A stretch of 64,000 bases of DNA from Desulfobacteraceae bacterium UBA2174 (GCA_002327445.1 DCWA01000023.1:124001-188000); one strand, 5' to 3'; shown: positions 1 through 9,106, numbered from the stretch's first letter. Notes: generated from the sequence alone by a model not told the origin. A program made the numbers and translations.

Positions 1-2
1 CG

Positions 3-1115
3 GCCCTGCTCCAGTACGGCACCCCTCCGGGATACGGGCCGCTGCGGCAGTTCATCGCGGAGCGGATGCGGCTCCACGGCGTGGCGGTGACCGCCGAAGA
101 GATCCTGATCACCACCGGGGCCCAGAATGCCATCGAACGCCTGCTGCGGCTCCTGGCCGCCCCCGGCGCGGCCCTGGCCTGCGAATCGCCGACCTATTCC
201 CGGGCCATGGACATCTTCCGGCTGGCCGGGGCCAGGATCGTTGGGGTCCCCATGACCGGGGCGGGGATGGACCTGGACGCGCTGGAGCAGGTAATCCGGC
301 GGGACGCGCCGGCCCTGGTCTACACCATCCCCAACTTTCACAACCCCACGGGCATCACCACCGATCAGGCCCACCGGGAGCGCCTGCTGGCCATCTGCGA
401 AGGCCACCGTATCCCCCTGGTGGAAGACGGCTTTGAAGAGGAGATGAAATATTTCGGCAAGACGGTACTGCCGATCAAGTCCATGGATCAGCACGGGGTG
501 GTCATCTACCTGGGCACCTTTTCCAAGATCCTGTTTCCGGGGCTTCGCATCGGCTGGATCGCCGCCGACCGGCGCTGCATCGACCGGCTGGCGCCGATCC
601 AGAAAGCCCTCATCCTCTCGGGGAATCTCCTGGACCAAGCGGCCCTGCACCGCTTCTGCCGCATGGGCTACTACGACTTGCACATCAACCGCATGCACCG
701 GATCTACCGGCGGCGGATGCAGACGGCCCTCGGCGCCCTGAAAACCCGCCTGACGGACGACCGCATCCACTGGAGCGAACCGGCCGGCGGCTACACCATA
801 TGGGTCCGCCTCCAGGACCTGGCGGCCGCCGAGGAGGAGATCGTCGACCGCTTGGTCGCACACGGCGTGATGGTGCTGCCGGGCAGCTTCCACTTCCACG
901 GAGCCGCCGACGGGGTCTATTTCCGCCTCTCCATCGCCCACCTGGACGAGGCGGCCATCACCGAGGGGATCCGCCGCCTGGCGGCGGGTCTGGACACCCT
1001 GTACCGCCAAAGCGGCAGTGGAGACCGGCGCTTTACGCCCAGTCCCATCAGAACGATCCCCCGGGGGCGGCCGTGGCCCGAGCGGTCATCCGTCTCATCC
1101 AAGGGGATGACTTGA
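3..1115 (+). CDS. PLP-dependent aminotransferase-fold protein, MocR/PdxR-like (5' partial)
   Basis: This is a fold-type I aminotransferase domain cut by the left edge of the window; the frame is open from base 3 and the true start lies upstream. It shows the family's YGTPPGYGPLRQFI segment, an NPTG motif in FHNPTGITT, and the PLP-lysine segment TFSKILFPGLRIGW. Proteins of this shape are either free aminotransferases (2-aminoadipate type) or the C-terminal half of MocR regulators, which carry a GntR winged helix in front. The gene lies just upstream of pdxS and pdxT on the same strand, and PdxR of the MocR family activates pdxST in several bacteria, so a PdxR-like role is the favoured inference. 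The missing N-terminus prevents a decision. The last 30 residues look like an unconserved tail. Confidence 0.75.
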   Translation, partial: ALLQYGTPPGYGPLRQFIAERMRLHGVAVTAEEILITTGAQNAIERLLRLLAAPGAALACESPTYSRAMDIFRLAGARIVGVPMTGAGMDLDALEQVIRRDAPALVYTIPNFHNPTGITTDQAHRERLLAICEGHRIPLVEDGFEEEMKYFGKTVLPIKSMDQHGVVIYLGTFSKILFPGLRIGWIAADRRCIDRLAPIQKALILSGNLLDQAALHRFCRMGYYDLHINRMHRIYRRRMQTALGALKTRLTDDRIHWSEPAGGYTIWVRLQDLAAAEEEIVDRLVAHGVMVLPGSFHFHGAADGVYFRLSIAHLDEAAITEGIRRLAAGLDTLYRQSGSGDRRFTPSPIRTIPRGRPWPERSSVSSKGMT

Positions 1116-1300
1116 TTGCTCGCAGCCGGCCAATGGCCGACTTCCTCCTCGCCGGACTGGAGGAAATCGGCCGGCGATCCGGAAAAATTGGAGGCTTTTT
1201 GACGGCCTTGGCAAAAATCCTGGCAACGGATGACACCGCGGCAGGATCGGTCTCTAACGAATGAATGAACTCATCACCCGACATCGAAAAGGAGAATCCC

Positions 1301-2221
1301 ATGACCATCGAACCAACCGGAAACCAAACCATCACCGACCGGGAAACCGGCACCGACATCGTCAAGCGGGGCCTGGCCCAGATGCTCAAGGGGGGCGTGA
1401 TCATGGACGTGGTCACGCCGGACCAGGCGGTGATCGCCGAGCAGGCCGGGGCCGTGGCCGTCATGGCCCTGGAGCGGGTTCCGGCCGATATCCGCGCCCA
1501 TGGCGGGGTGGCCCGCATGTCCGACCCGGGCCTGATCCGGGAAATCATGGCGGCGGTCTCCATCCCGGTAATGGCCAAGTGCCGCATCGGCCACTTCGTG
1601 GAAGCCCAGATCCTGGAAGCCATCGGGGTCGACTACATCGACGAGAGCGAAGTGCTCACCCCCGCCGACGAGCGCTACCACGTGGCCAAGCACAAGTTCA
1701 GGATTCCCTTCGTCTGCGGCTGCCGCAACCTGGGCGAAGCCCTGCGGCGCATCGGCGAGGGGGCGGCCATGATCCGCACCAAGGGTGAGGCGGGCACCGG
1801 GGACGTGGTGGAGGCGGTGCGCCACGCCCGCACGGTCCTGGGCGACATCCGCCGCCTGCAAACCTTGCCGGAGGAAGAGCTGGTCGCCTTCGCCAAGGAG
1901 ATCGGCGCGCCCCTGGAGCTGGTGCGCGAGACGCGCGCCCTGGGCCGCCTGCCGGTGGTCAACTTCGCCGCCGGCGGCATCGCCACCCCCGCCGACGCCG
2001 CCCTGATGATGCAGCTCGGGGTGGACGGGGTGTTCGTGGGATCGGGGATCTTCAAGAGCGACGACCCGGCCCGCCGGGCCAAGGCCATCGTGGAGGCCAC
2101 GGCCCACTTCGACAACGCCGAAATCCTGGCCAAGGTCAGTGAAAACCTCGGCGCCCCCATGACGGGGATCAACGTGAGCCGCCTGGAGGCCGGCGAGCGG
2201 CTGGCCGAGCGGGGCTGGTAG
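1301..2221 (+). CDS. pdxS: Pyridoxal 5'-phosphate synthase subunit PdxS
   Basis: This is the synthase subunit of the DXP-independent vitamin B6 pathway. It condenses ribose 5-phosphate, glyceraldehyde 3-phosphate and ammonia to PLP, taking the ammonia from PdxT. The protein is 306 residues. Family segments seen include GGVIMDVVTPDQA, MALERVPADIRAHGGVARM, a lysine in MAKCRIGHFVEA, and the glycine-rich phosphate site VNFAAGGIATPADAA with VGSGIFKS. The ATG at 1301 has a GGAG six bases ahead; an in-frame ATG at 1265 lacks a ribosome site and would add an unconserved 12-residue tail. The stop is five bases before pdxT, so the two are co-transcribed. The enzyme acts in the cytoplasm as a dodecamer with PdxT. 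Confidence 0.97.
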   Translation: MTIEPTGNQTITDRETGTDIVKRGLAQMLKGGVIMDVVTPDQAVIAEQAGAVAVMALERVPADIRAHGGVARMSDPGLIREIMAAVSIPVMAKCRIGHFVEAQILEAIGVDYIDESEVLTPADERYHVAKHKFRIPFVCGCRNLGEALRRIGEGAAMIRTKGEAGTGDVVEAVRHARTVLGDIRRLQTLPEEELVAFAKEIGAPLELVRETRALGRLPVVNFAAGGIATPADAALMMQLGVDGVFVGSGIFKSDDPARRAKAIVEATAHFDNAEILAKVSENLGAPMTGINVSRLEAGERLAERGW

Positions 2222-2226
2222 GCGGA

Positions 2227-2874
2227 ATGGAGACCGGTCCGATCAAGGTCGGCATTCTCGCTCTCCAGGGGGGCGTGGCGGAGCACGCCGGATCTTTGCG
2301 GCGCGCCGGGGCCCGGCCGGTGGCCGTGCGCCTGCCTGAGCACCTCGACGGGCTGGACGCCCTGATCCTGCCCGGCGGGGAAAGCACCACCATCGGCAAG
2401 CTGGCCAAACGCTTCGGCCTCCTGGAGCCCCTGCGGCAATTCGCCGCCGTCCGACCGGTGTGGGGGACCTGCGCCGGGATGATCCTGCTGGCCCGGGACA
2501 TCGGCGCCGATCCGCCCCTGCTGGGCGTAATGGACATCGGGGTGCGACGCAACGCCTTCGGCCGCCAGGCGGACAGCTTTGTCACACACCTCCTCGTGCC
2601 CGAAATCGAGGAGGGCGCGACCCGCCCCTTTCCGGCGGTCTTCATTCGCGCCCCGCAACTTGTCGCCGCCAGCGGCCGGGCGCGCATCATCGCCCGCCTG
2701 GCCGACGGCACGCCGGTGGCGGCCCGTGAAGGCCGCCTCCTCGCCACCGCCTTTCATCCGGAGATCACCGAAGACGACCGTTTTCACCGCTATTTTCTGA
2801 AAATTATTTCCCAAGCCGGAGAAACGGGGCCGCCGGAAACCATCAGGGCATCCAGCGCTGGGGAAAATCGGTGA
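2227..2874 (+). CDS. pdxT: Pyridoxal 5'-phosphate synthase glutaminase PdxT
   Basis: This class I glutaminase hydrolyses glutamine and channels ammonia to PdxS. The 215-residue protein opens with KVGILALQGGVAEHAGSL and carries the glycine-rich LPGGESTTIGKLA. The nucleophile cysteine sits in WGTCAGMILLA, and the His/Glu pair is in the FHPEITED segment, all as expected for the family. A C-terminal extension of about 20 residues past the last conserved block is unconserved. It begins five bases after the pdxS stop. Its 3' end overlaps the end of the convergent phosphodiesterase gene by 32 bases, leaving no room for a separate terminator. Confidence 0.96.
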   Translation: METGPIKVGILALQGGVAEHAGSLRRAGARPVAVRLPEHLDGLDALILPGGESTTIGKLAKRFGLLEPLRQFAAVRPVWGTCAGMILLARDIGADPPLLGVMDIGVRRNAFGRQADSFVTHLLVPEIEEGATRPFPAVFIRAPQLVAASGRARIIARLADGTPVAAREGRLLATAFHPEITEDDRFHRYFLKIISQAGETGPPETIRASSAGENR

Positions 2875-3664
2875 TGAGACCGCTGACGCCCCAGTCGGCC
2901 AGCTCGCGCATCCGGTCGGTGGTGTTCACCGTCCAGACATTGACGTGCCGGCCGGCGTCCCGGATCCGGCGCACCAGCTCCGGAGTGACCATGAGGTGGC
3001 CGGGATGGTAGGCGTCCGCGCCCAGCGCCTCCATCAGGCCCAGGGGGTCCGGGTGGGGTTCCTTCGCGAGGGCGGCCGTGGCATAGGCGGGTCGCAACAA
3101 TTTGATTTTGATCAAGTAATCGAAGTTGAAGGATGAGATCAGGACCTGCTCGGGCATGTTCATCCGGTCCAGCACCGCCACGGTCCGTTCCACGATGGCG
3201 TCCCCGCCGGTACGCCCGGTCTGGTCCTTGAGCTCCACGTTGACCACCAGGCCCAGGTCCCGGGTGAGGGCCAGCGCCTCTTCGAGGCTGGGCAGGGGTT
3301 CGTTGCGATAGCGCGCCACATCGGCATCGGACACCGCGCCGGCGGCGATTTGACCGTGGCGGTCGCGTTGGGCGAAGGGTCCGCCGGTGGACAACTGCCG
3401 CAGCTCGGCCAAGGTGAAGCGGGAAACGATGTACGGCTTGCGGTCGGCAAAGGCGGGATGAACGGCCGCGTCGGTGAGCCGCAGCAAACCGCAGTCATGA
3501 ATCACGATGGGATGCCCGTCGGCGGTGAGCTGAACGTCCAGCTCCCACCCGTCGGCCCCCACCTGACGGGCCACGCGGGCGGCGGCCAGGGTGTTTTCAG
3601 GCGCCAGGGAACTGCAGCCGCGATGGGCAAGAATCATCGGCGGACGGAGATTCCGGAAAAACAT
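2843..3664 (-). CDS. Glycerophosphodiester phosphodiesterase (GDPD family)
   Basis: This enzyme hydrolyses glycerophosphodiesters to an alcohol and glycerol 3-phosphate. The 273-residue protein is a single GDPD TIM-barrel domain. The HRG motif appears in ILAHRGCSSLAPENT near residue 12. The metal-binding ELDVQLTADGHPIVIHD block follows, and the C-terminal NVWTVNTTDRMRELADWG and GLITDFPQRW are typical. No signal peptide is seen, so a cytoplasmic UgpQ-like enzyme is likely. The chosen ATG begins MFFRNLRPP; an upstream in-frame ATG at 3739 would add a basic, unconserved 25 residues. The 3' end overlaps that of pdxT. Confidence 0.92.
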   Translation of the reverse strand: MFFRNLRPPMILAHRGCSSLAPENTLAAARVARQVGADGWELDVQLTADGHPIVIHDCGLLRLTDAAVHPAFADRKPYIVSRFTLAELRQLSTGGPFAQRDRHGQIAAGAVSDADVARYRNEPLPSLEEALALTRDLGLVVNVELKDQTGRTGGDAIVERTVAVLDRMNMPEQVLISSFNFDYLIKIKLLRPAYATAALAKEPHPDPLGLMEALGADAYHPGHLMVTPELVRRIRDAGRHVNVWTVNTTDRMRELADWGVSGLITDFPQRWMP

Positions 3665-3675
3665 GGCGCGCCGTC

Positions 3676-3978
3676 TTACATATCGCCCAGGGGGCGCTGG
3701 AAAGTGTAGTCGGCCGGCGCCTTTACCAGTTTTTGGCACGCCTCATCCGAGTTGCCGGCCGCGGCGGAAAACGGGAGCGACACCACGTAGACCACCGCGC
3801 CGACCGCGGTGGCAACGATTCCCAGGGGGCGCAGGAGCAACGCATCGACCACCATCGCGCCGCCGGACCGCTCTTCCAGCGGCTCCGCCTCCCCCACCTC
3901 CCGGGCCGCTGCCGCCGGCAGGCCCGCCAGGCAAATCACCAGGCTGAATACCACGATGAAATGAACCAAGACACGCAT
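3676..3978 (-). CDS. Small membrane protein with signal-like N-terminus
   Basis: This is a 100-residue protein of unknown function. It has an N-terminal hydrophobic export segment (VHFIVVFSLVICLAGLPAAAA), then a charged linker, then a second hydrophobic stretch (LGIVATAVGAVVYVVSLPF) and an FQRPLGDM end. Short proteins with this pattern and a conserved FxRPLGD tail occur in many proteobacteria and are sometimes labelled multidrug transporters without support. The ATG at 3978 is preceded by a GGAG. The gene lies 11 bases before the GDPD gene on the same strand, so the two may be co-transcribed, and it is divergent from priA. Confidence 0.72.
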   Translation of the reverse strand: MRVLVHFIVVFSLVICLAGLPAAAAREVGEAEPLEERSGGAMVVDALLLRPLGIVATAVGAVVYVVSLPFSAAAGNSDEACQKLVKAPADYTFQRPLGDM

Positions 3979-4102
3979 GGGGACCGCTCCTTTCGATTCG
4001 AGGGGAACCTGGCGGGTCCGGGCTTGCCAGGCATCGGGCCAGACGGTATACCGAAACCGGTTGAACACCTCATTCCTCTTGGGAAAGCTAGATAAATCCC
4101 CG

Positions 4103-6550
4103 ATGCCTGTCAAGCGAAAAGAACCGGTGGCACCCGTGGTGGAAGTGGCCGTGGCCCTTCCGGTGTTCGGCACCTTCAGCTACCGCGTCCCGGAAATGCT
4201 GGCCGATGCGGTCCGCACCGGCGTCCGGGTGCTGGTCCCATTCAAGAACCGCCGGGCCACGGGCTATGTGCTCGGACCGGGCGAAGCCCCGGCGGGCATC
4301 GACCTTCTTGCCGTCGCGGACGTTCTCGATACGGCGCCCCTGCTCCCCGAGGCCATGATTCCCTGGCTGCGCTGGATGGCCGACTATTACCTGCACCCCC
4401 TGGGCGAAGTGATCCGCACGGCCCTGCCCGGCGGACTCACCGATGCCGACGTTTCCATCTGGCATCTCACCGGGACCGGCGTGGGGGCCCTGGCCCACGG
4501 AGAAATCGAAGCCCCGCACCGCGAACTGCTGGAGATCCTCCAGCGGCAACCGTCGCGGGTCAGGTCCCTGCGCCGCCGCTTCAAGGCGCCGGGGTTGACC
4601 CGGCACCTGGCGGCCCTGGAGCGGCTCGGCTGGATCGAATGCCGGCGCACCCTGGTGCGCGGGGCCACCCGCCCCAAGAACGAGCGTTTCGTCCGGCTGG
4701 CCGATGGGGTGGAACCGTCCACCGTCGGCCCAAAGGCCGGCACGCTTCTGTTGCCGCTCCTGCAAAACGGCGACGCCGTGTCCATGGCCGACCTGAGGGC
4801 CAAAATTCCCAATGCCGCCCGACTGGTCGCCCGCCTGGCGGCCCGGGGCCAGGTGGTGCTGGAAAAGCATCCGGTGTTCCGGGACCCGTTCGGCGAACCG
4901 GTGCACCCGGATTCGCCCCTCCGGCTCAACGCGGATCAGCAACGCGCGGCGGATACCATCGTGTCGCGCCTCGGCGACGGTTTTTCCACCTTCCTGCTCG
5001 CGGGGGTGACGGGCAGCGGCAAGACCGAGGTTTATCTGCACACAGCCGCCGAGGCTCTCCGGCGGGGGTTGCACGTCCTGGTGCTGGCGCCGGAAATCGC
5101 GCTGATCGCCCAGCTCGAACGCCGCTTCCGGGCGCGCTTCGGCACAGACATCGCCCTGCTGCACAGCGGCCTGTCCGCCGGGGAACGCTTCGACCAGTGG
5201 CGGCGCATCGTGGCCGGGGAAACCCGCGTGGCCATCGGTGCCCGCTCGGCGGTCTTCGCCCCCTTTCCCGCCGCCGGACTCATCATCGTGGACGAGGAGC
5301 ACGACAGTGCCTTCAAGCAGGAGACCGGTTTCCACTACAACGCCCGGGACATGGCCATCCTGCGCGGCCGCGGCGACGGCGCCGTGGTGGTGCTCGGTTC
5401 GGCCACCCCCTCCATGGCGGCCCTGCAGGCCGCTTCCGCCGGACGCTACCAACGCCTGGACCTGCCCGGCCGCATCGAGGCACGGCCCTTGCCGTCGGTG
5501 GAGGTCGTCGACCTGAAGACGCTCCGGGACAACCGCGGCATCCGGCGCTTCCTCAGCGCCCCCCTGCTGACCGGAATGCAGGAAACCTTAAGCCGCGGCG
5601 AACAGGTGCTGCTGTTTCTCAACCGGCGCGGCTTTGCCGGCTGCCCGGTCTGCGCGACCTGCGGGGAGGCCCTGCGCTGCCCCCGCTGCGACATTTCCCT
5701 GACGCTGCACCAGGCCAAGGGGGTCTATCAGTGCCACTACTGCGGCTACCAGCAGCCGGTCGACATCCGCTGCCCCCACTGCGGCGCCGACAAGATCCGC
5801 CCCCTGGGTCTGGGCACCGAAAAGCTGGAAGCGCTGGTGCGGGGGGCCTTCCCCCAAGCCCGCGTGGCGCGCATGGATCGGGACACGGTGGCACGCCGGA
5901 GTCAACTGCTCACGATGCTGCGCCAACTCCGGGAGGGGGCCATCGACGTGCTGGTGGGAACCCAGATGGTGGCCAAGGGGCACGACTTCCCCGGCATCAC
6001 CCTGGTAGGCATTGTTTGCGCGGACCAGACGTTGAATTTTCCCGATTTTCGCGCCGGGGAGCGGACCTTTCAGATCCTGGCCCAGGTGGCCGGGCGGGCC
6101 GGGCGCGGCCATGTGCCGGGAAGGGTGCTGCTGCAGACCTTCAATCCTGATCATTTCTGCATCCGGGCGGCCTGCGCCCAGGATCCGGACCTGTTCTACC
6201 GCCAGGAAATGGCCCTGCGCGAGACCTTGGCCTATCCTCCGGTCACCCGCCTGGCCATGGTGCGCCTGGCGGGACGCGAGCCGGAAGGCACCGCCGCCGA
6301 AGCCCGGCGCCTGGGGGAAATCTGCCGGCGGCTGGCCTCCGGGGGGGGAAGGGGCATCGAGGTGCTCGGTCCGGCGCCGGCGCCCATCGAGAGAATCGCG
6401 GGGCGCCACCGCTGGCAGATCCTGATCAAGGATGCCGACGTCCAGCGCCTGCGCCGCCTGCTGTGCCGGATCCAGGCCGAAGCCCTCGCCGTGCGGCGCC
6501 CCCGGGAGGTCCAGGTGGTCATCGACGTGGATCCGCAGTCGATGCTATAG
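4103..6550 (+). CDS. priA: Primosomal replication restart helicase PriA
   Basis: This is the 3'-to-5' DNA helicase that recognises stalled forks and reloads the replisome. The 815-residue protein has an N-terminal 3'-DNA-binding domain (LPVFGTFSYRVPEML) and a Walker A at about residue 301 (GVTGSGKTEVYL). The DEEH box (IVDEEHDSAFKQ) is near 396. A zinc-binding insert at about 514-560 contains CPVCATCGEALRCPRC and CHYCGY...CPHCG, giving all eight cysteines. The helicase motif with QVAGRAGRG is present. The ATG beginning MPVKRKEP was chosen because the reading frame upstream overlaps the divergent gene and is unconserved. No SsrA-like or phage context is seen; it stands alone on this strand. Confidence 0.97.
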   Translation: MPVKRKEPVAPVVEVAVALPVFGTFSYRVPEMLADAVRTGVRVLVPFKNRRATGYVLGPGEAPAGIDLLAVADVLDTAPLLPEAMIPWLRWMADYYLHPLGEVIRTALPGGLTDADVSIWHLTGTGVGALAHGEIEAPHRELLEILQRQPSRVRSLRRRFKAPGLTRHLAALERLGWIECRRTLVRGATRPKNERFVRLADGVEPSTVGPKAGTLLLPLLQNGDAVSMADLRAKIPNAARLVARLAARGQVVLEKHPVFRDPFGEPVHPDSPLRLNADQQRAADTIVSRLGDGFSTFLLAGVTGSGKTEVYLHTAAEALRRGLHVLVLAPEIALIAQLERRFRARFGTDIALLHSGLSAGERFDQWRRIVAGETRVAIGARSAVFAPFPAAGLIIVDEEHDSAFKQETGFHYNARDMAILRGRGDGAVVVLGSATPSMAALQAASAGRYQRLDLPGRIEARPLPSVEVVDLKTLRDNRGIRRFLSAPLLTGMQETLSRGEQVLLFLNRRGFAGCPVCATCGEALRCPRCDISLTLHQAKGVYQCHYCGYQQPVDIRCPHCGADKIRPLGLGTEKLEALVRGAFPQARVARMDRDTVARRSQLLTMLRQLREGAIDVLVGTQMVAKGHDFPGITLVGIVCADQTLNFPDFRAGERTFQILAQVAGRAGRGHVPGRVLLQTFNPDHFCIRAACAQDPDLFYRQEMALRETLAYPPVTRLAMVRLAGREPEGTAAEARRLGEICRRLASGGGRGIEVLGPAPAPIERIAGRHRWQILIKDADVQRLRRLLCRIQAEALAVRRPREVQVVIDVDPQSML

Positions 6551-6607
6551 AATCCTCTGTTTTGCCCCCTTGTCCAACGTCCCCATGCCTACTCGGTCTT
6601 CAGCGTC

Positions 6608-6847
6608 TTGGTGGAAGTGCTGCTCAACATCGGCGGCCACCTCGTCCGGGAGTATCCCTGGTGGAACCGGTCGGTGCAGGGCGTCGTGCTGATCTTCCTA
6701 TTCGGCTACTTCCACTTCTACGTGGCCTGCATCGTCGCCCTGAGCCTCAAAACAATGCGGGCCAAGACGCTCTTTGTCGGCAGCCTCTACGCCATCGCCA
6801 TCTTCGCCAACGTCATCGCCCCGGGACATTTGGGGTGGGTGTACTGA
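6608..6847 (+). CDS. Small membrane protein, possibly a 3' remnant
   Basis: The frame encodes about 79 residues with two hydrophobic stretches (GVVLIFLFGYFHFYVACIVAL and LFVGSLYAIAIFANVIAP) and a GWVY end. The only in-frame start is a TTG without a good ribosome site. Protein-like sequence continues upstream of it (HAYSVFSVLVEVLLN) back to the priA stop, which is in the same frame. This suggests the tail of a larger membrane protein whose front has been lost, rather than a free small gene. Function is unknown. Confidence 0.4.
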   Translation: MVEVLLNIGGHLVREYPWWNRSVQGVVLIFLFGYFHFYVACIVALSLKTMRAKTLFVGSLYAIAIFANVIAPGHLGWVY

Positions 6848-6911
6848 ACCGGGGAACCGGTTCTATCCACGGTGACCGCGATCTCGCGGGTATTCCAATC
6901 ATGCAAAATCA

Positions 6912-6973
6912 GACTATTTTGAAAGATGCTGCGGAATAGTCTTGACTATTTTGCAATATGCTGCTGAATAGTC
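6912..6973 (+). promoter_or_regulatory. Two tandem 30-bp palindromic units ahead of the AAA ATPase gene
   Basis: Two imperfect copies with a 32-base period occupy 6912-6941 and 6944-6973. Each has the form GACTATT-N16-AATAGTC, so each is an inverted repeat as well as a direct repeat of its neighbour. They end 27 bases before the ATG of the downstream gene. The spacing suits an operator or the transcription start region; the protein that would bind is not known. Confidence 0.6.
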
Positions 6974-7000
6974 GTAATCCAAAACCCGCACGGAGAACCG

Positions 7001-8122
7001 ATGAAACGACTGCTCGAAGCGCATCTGGTCAGAGACCTTGAAAAAAAAATGGTCTTTTTGACCGGCCCCCGACAGGTCGGCAAAACCTGGCTGGCCAAGG
7101 AGATCGCCCGTTCAATTCAGGACAGCGTCTACCTGAACTACGACAGCGCCGAAGACCGGGAAATCATCCGCAAGGAGCGTTGGCTGGGCAAAACACGCTT
7201 GCTGATCCTGGATGAATTGCACAAGATGCGGGGATGGAAGAATTACCTGAAAGGCGTCTTCGATACCAAGCCGGATAAAATGATGATTCTGGTAACCGGG
7301 AGTGCCCGGCTCGAAACGATGCGCCAGGGAGGGGATTCCCTGGCGGGACGTTTTTTCAGGCACCGGTTGCTCCCCCTGTCTCCAGCAGAACTGAGGCAAA
7401 CCAAGGCGACGAACGGCATCGAACGCCTTCTGGAACGCGGCGGTTTCCCGGAGCCCTTTCTGGCGCAAGATCCCATCGATGCCGACCGGTGGCGCATGCA
7501 GTACCTCGACGGGCTGATTCGGGCAGACATCCTCGATTTTGAAAAGATCCAAGACTTCCGGGCCATTCAAATGGTCCTTGACCTGCTGCGCGGGCGCACC
7601 GGTTCACCTGTTTCATACGCATCCATCGCCGAGGATGTCCAGGTTTCCCCCAACACAGTTAAAAAGTACCTCAACATTTTGGAATCGCTCTATATTATTT
7701 TCAAAGTAACGCCTTTTTCGCACAACATTGCCCGTTCAATCCTGAAGGAACCGAAAATCTATTTTTACGATACCGGTCTGATCCGCGGCGACGAAGGAGC
7801 GAGGTTTGAAAACTTGGCGGCCCTCTGCCTGCTCAAGCAGGTCCATGCCGAGGCCGATCTGCGCGGCCAACCTTGCGCGCTGCATTATCTGAGAACCAAG
7901 GACGGCAAGGAAGTTGATTTTTGCCTGGTGCGCGACAACCAGCCTGAGCTGTTGATCGAGACCAAACGATCGGACGCTGCACCCGCCAAAGGGCTGGTGC
8001 ATTTTCATCGCCGCTACGCCATCCCCGCGGTGCAGCTCGTCCTGCATCTCAAACGTGAAAAACGCGAAGACGGAATCGATATCCGCGATGCGGAGGCGTT
8101 TCTCGGGGAGCTGCTCGCCTGA
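7001..8122 (+). CDS. AAA family ATPase with DUF4143 C-terminal domain
   Basis: This 373-residue protein belongs to the ATPase family often found as single, mobile genes in bacteria and archaea. Walker A is GPRQVGKTWLAKE near residue 23 and Walker B is LLILDELHKM near 68. A sensor region VTGSARLETMRQGGDSLAGR follows. A winged-helix-like segment (YASIAEDVQVSPNTVKKYL) precedes the DUF4143 part, which ends with a PD-(D/E)XK-like pattern (VDFCLVRDN...LLIETKRSD). The cellular role of the family is not established. RBS GGAG precedes the ATG. The gene is visibly less GC-rich than its neighbours, especially around 7680-7760, which fits horizontal acquisition. Confidence 0.88.
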   Translation: MKRLLEAHLVRDLEKKMVFLTGPRQVGKTWLAKEIARSIQDSVYLNYDSAEDREIIRKERWLGKTRLLILDELHKMRGWKNYLKGVFDTKPDKMMILVTGSARLETMRQGGDSLAGRFFRHRLLPLSPAELRQTKATNGIERLLERGGFPEPFLAQDPIDADRWRMQYLDGLIRADILDFEKIQDFRAIQMVLDLLRGRTGSPVSYASIAEDVQVSPNTVKKYLNILESLYIIFKVTPFSHNIARSILKEPKIYFYDTGLIRGDEGARFENLAALCLLKQVHAEADLRGQPCALHYLRTKDGKEVDFCLVRDNQPELLIETKRSDAAPAKGLVHFHRRYAIPAVQLVLHLKREKREDGIDIRDAEAFLGELLA

Positions 8123-8170
8123 TTTTGCAGGATCTTTTTTCCCTTGAAGGCGGTATTGGCAACACGGCTG

Positions 8171-9106
8171 TCAGGCACCGAGATGAGCGTCGAGCCAGGC
8201 GATGGCGTCATCGAAAACCTCCCGGCGGTTGATCTCGTTGAGCATCTCGTGGCGGCCGCCCGCGTAGAAGCGCACCACCACGTCCCGGATGCCGGTGCGG
8301 CGATAGGCGTCGGCCACCTGCCGGACGCCCCGGGTGCGGCCGCCCACCGGATCGGCGGCCCCCGAGAAGAGATAGATGGGCAGGTCCTTGGGAATTCTGG
8401 CGATATTCTCCGGTTTGTGGATGTAGGCGATGCCTTCGAGAAGGTCGACAAAAAAGCCGGCGCTGAAGACGGCGCCGCAAAACGGGTCGGCGATGTAGCG
8501 GTCCACCTCGGCGCCGTCCCGGGAAAGCCAGTCGAACTCGGTGCGCGCCGGGGCGAACGGCTTGTTGAAGCCGCCGAAGGACAGCGTGTTGAGCAGCCGG
8601 CTGGGATGACGGGGCCCTTTTAAGGCCGCCACGGTCCGGGCGATCACCAGACCCACCTTGCCCGCCAGCCCCGGATCGCCCCCGGTGCCTGAAAGGACCA
8701 CGCCGGCGAGATCCCCGGCATCCCGGGTGATGACGGTGCGCACCAGAAACGATCCCATGCTGTGGCCCAGGAGGAATATGGGAACGCCGGGATGGTTTCC
8801 GCGAATGATGCCCGTCAGTTGCGCCAGGTCGCCGGCCACCTTGAACCACCCGTCATGGTCGGCGAAGTAGCCGGTGCTGGCCGGATCCCCGGCGGTGCGG
8901 CCGTGGCCCCGGTGGTCGTTGGCGTAGACCGCGTAGCCGGCCGCGACCAGGGCGTCGGCGAAACGCCCGTAGCGCCCGGCGTGCTCGGCCATGCCGTGGG
9001 CGATCTGGACCACGGCCTTGATGGGCGCACCCGTGTCGGGGACCCAGCGGTAGGTGAAGATATCGCTGCCGTCATCGGTGCAAAAGGTGAACGTGTCCGA
9101 TGGCAT
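8171..9106 (-). CDS. Alpha/beta hydrolase, monoacylglycerol lipase-like
   Basis: This is a 311-residue serine hydrolase. The nucleophile elbow is GHSMGS near residue 115, after the oxyanion region QIAHGMAEHAGRY and the NDHRGHGRTAG segment typical of the monoacylglycerol lipase/lysophospholipase group. The acid is probably the Asp in LFSGAADPVG, and the catalytic His is in GGRHEMLNEI, both characteristic positions. No signal peptide is seen. The ATG has an AGGAAGG-type ribosome site. It faces the AAA gene tail to tail with only 48 bases between, and lies downstream of the polyamine genes on the same strand. Confidence 0.9.
   Translation of the reverse strand: MPSDTFTFCTDDGSDIFTYRWVPDTGAPIKAVVQIAHGMAEHAGRYGRFADALVAAGYAVYANDHRGHGRTAGDPASTGYFADHDGWFKVAGDLAQLTGIIRGNHPGVPIFLLGHSMGSFLVRTVITRDAGDLAGVVLSGTGGDPGLAGKVGLVIARTVAALKGPRHPSRLLNTLSFGGFNKPFAPARTEFDWLSRDGAEVDRYIADPFCGAVFSAGFFVDLLEGIAYIHKPENIARIPKDLPIYLFSGAADPVGGRTRGVRQVADAYRRTGIRDVVVRFYAGGRHEMLNEINRREVFDDAIAWLDAHLGA

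Noticed and set aside
800..1264. Frameshifted continuation of the PdxR-like protein
   Set aside because: The in-frame C-terminus already contains the last conserved helix; the other frame is not family-like.
4088..5452. Long minus-strand ORF opposite priA
   Set aside because: It is a GC-codon shadow with no conserved motif and a low-complexity composition.
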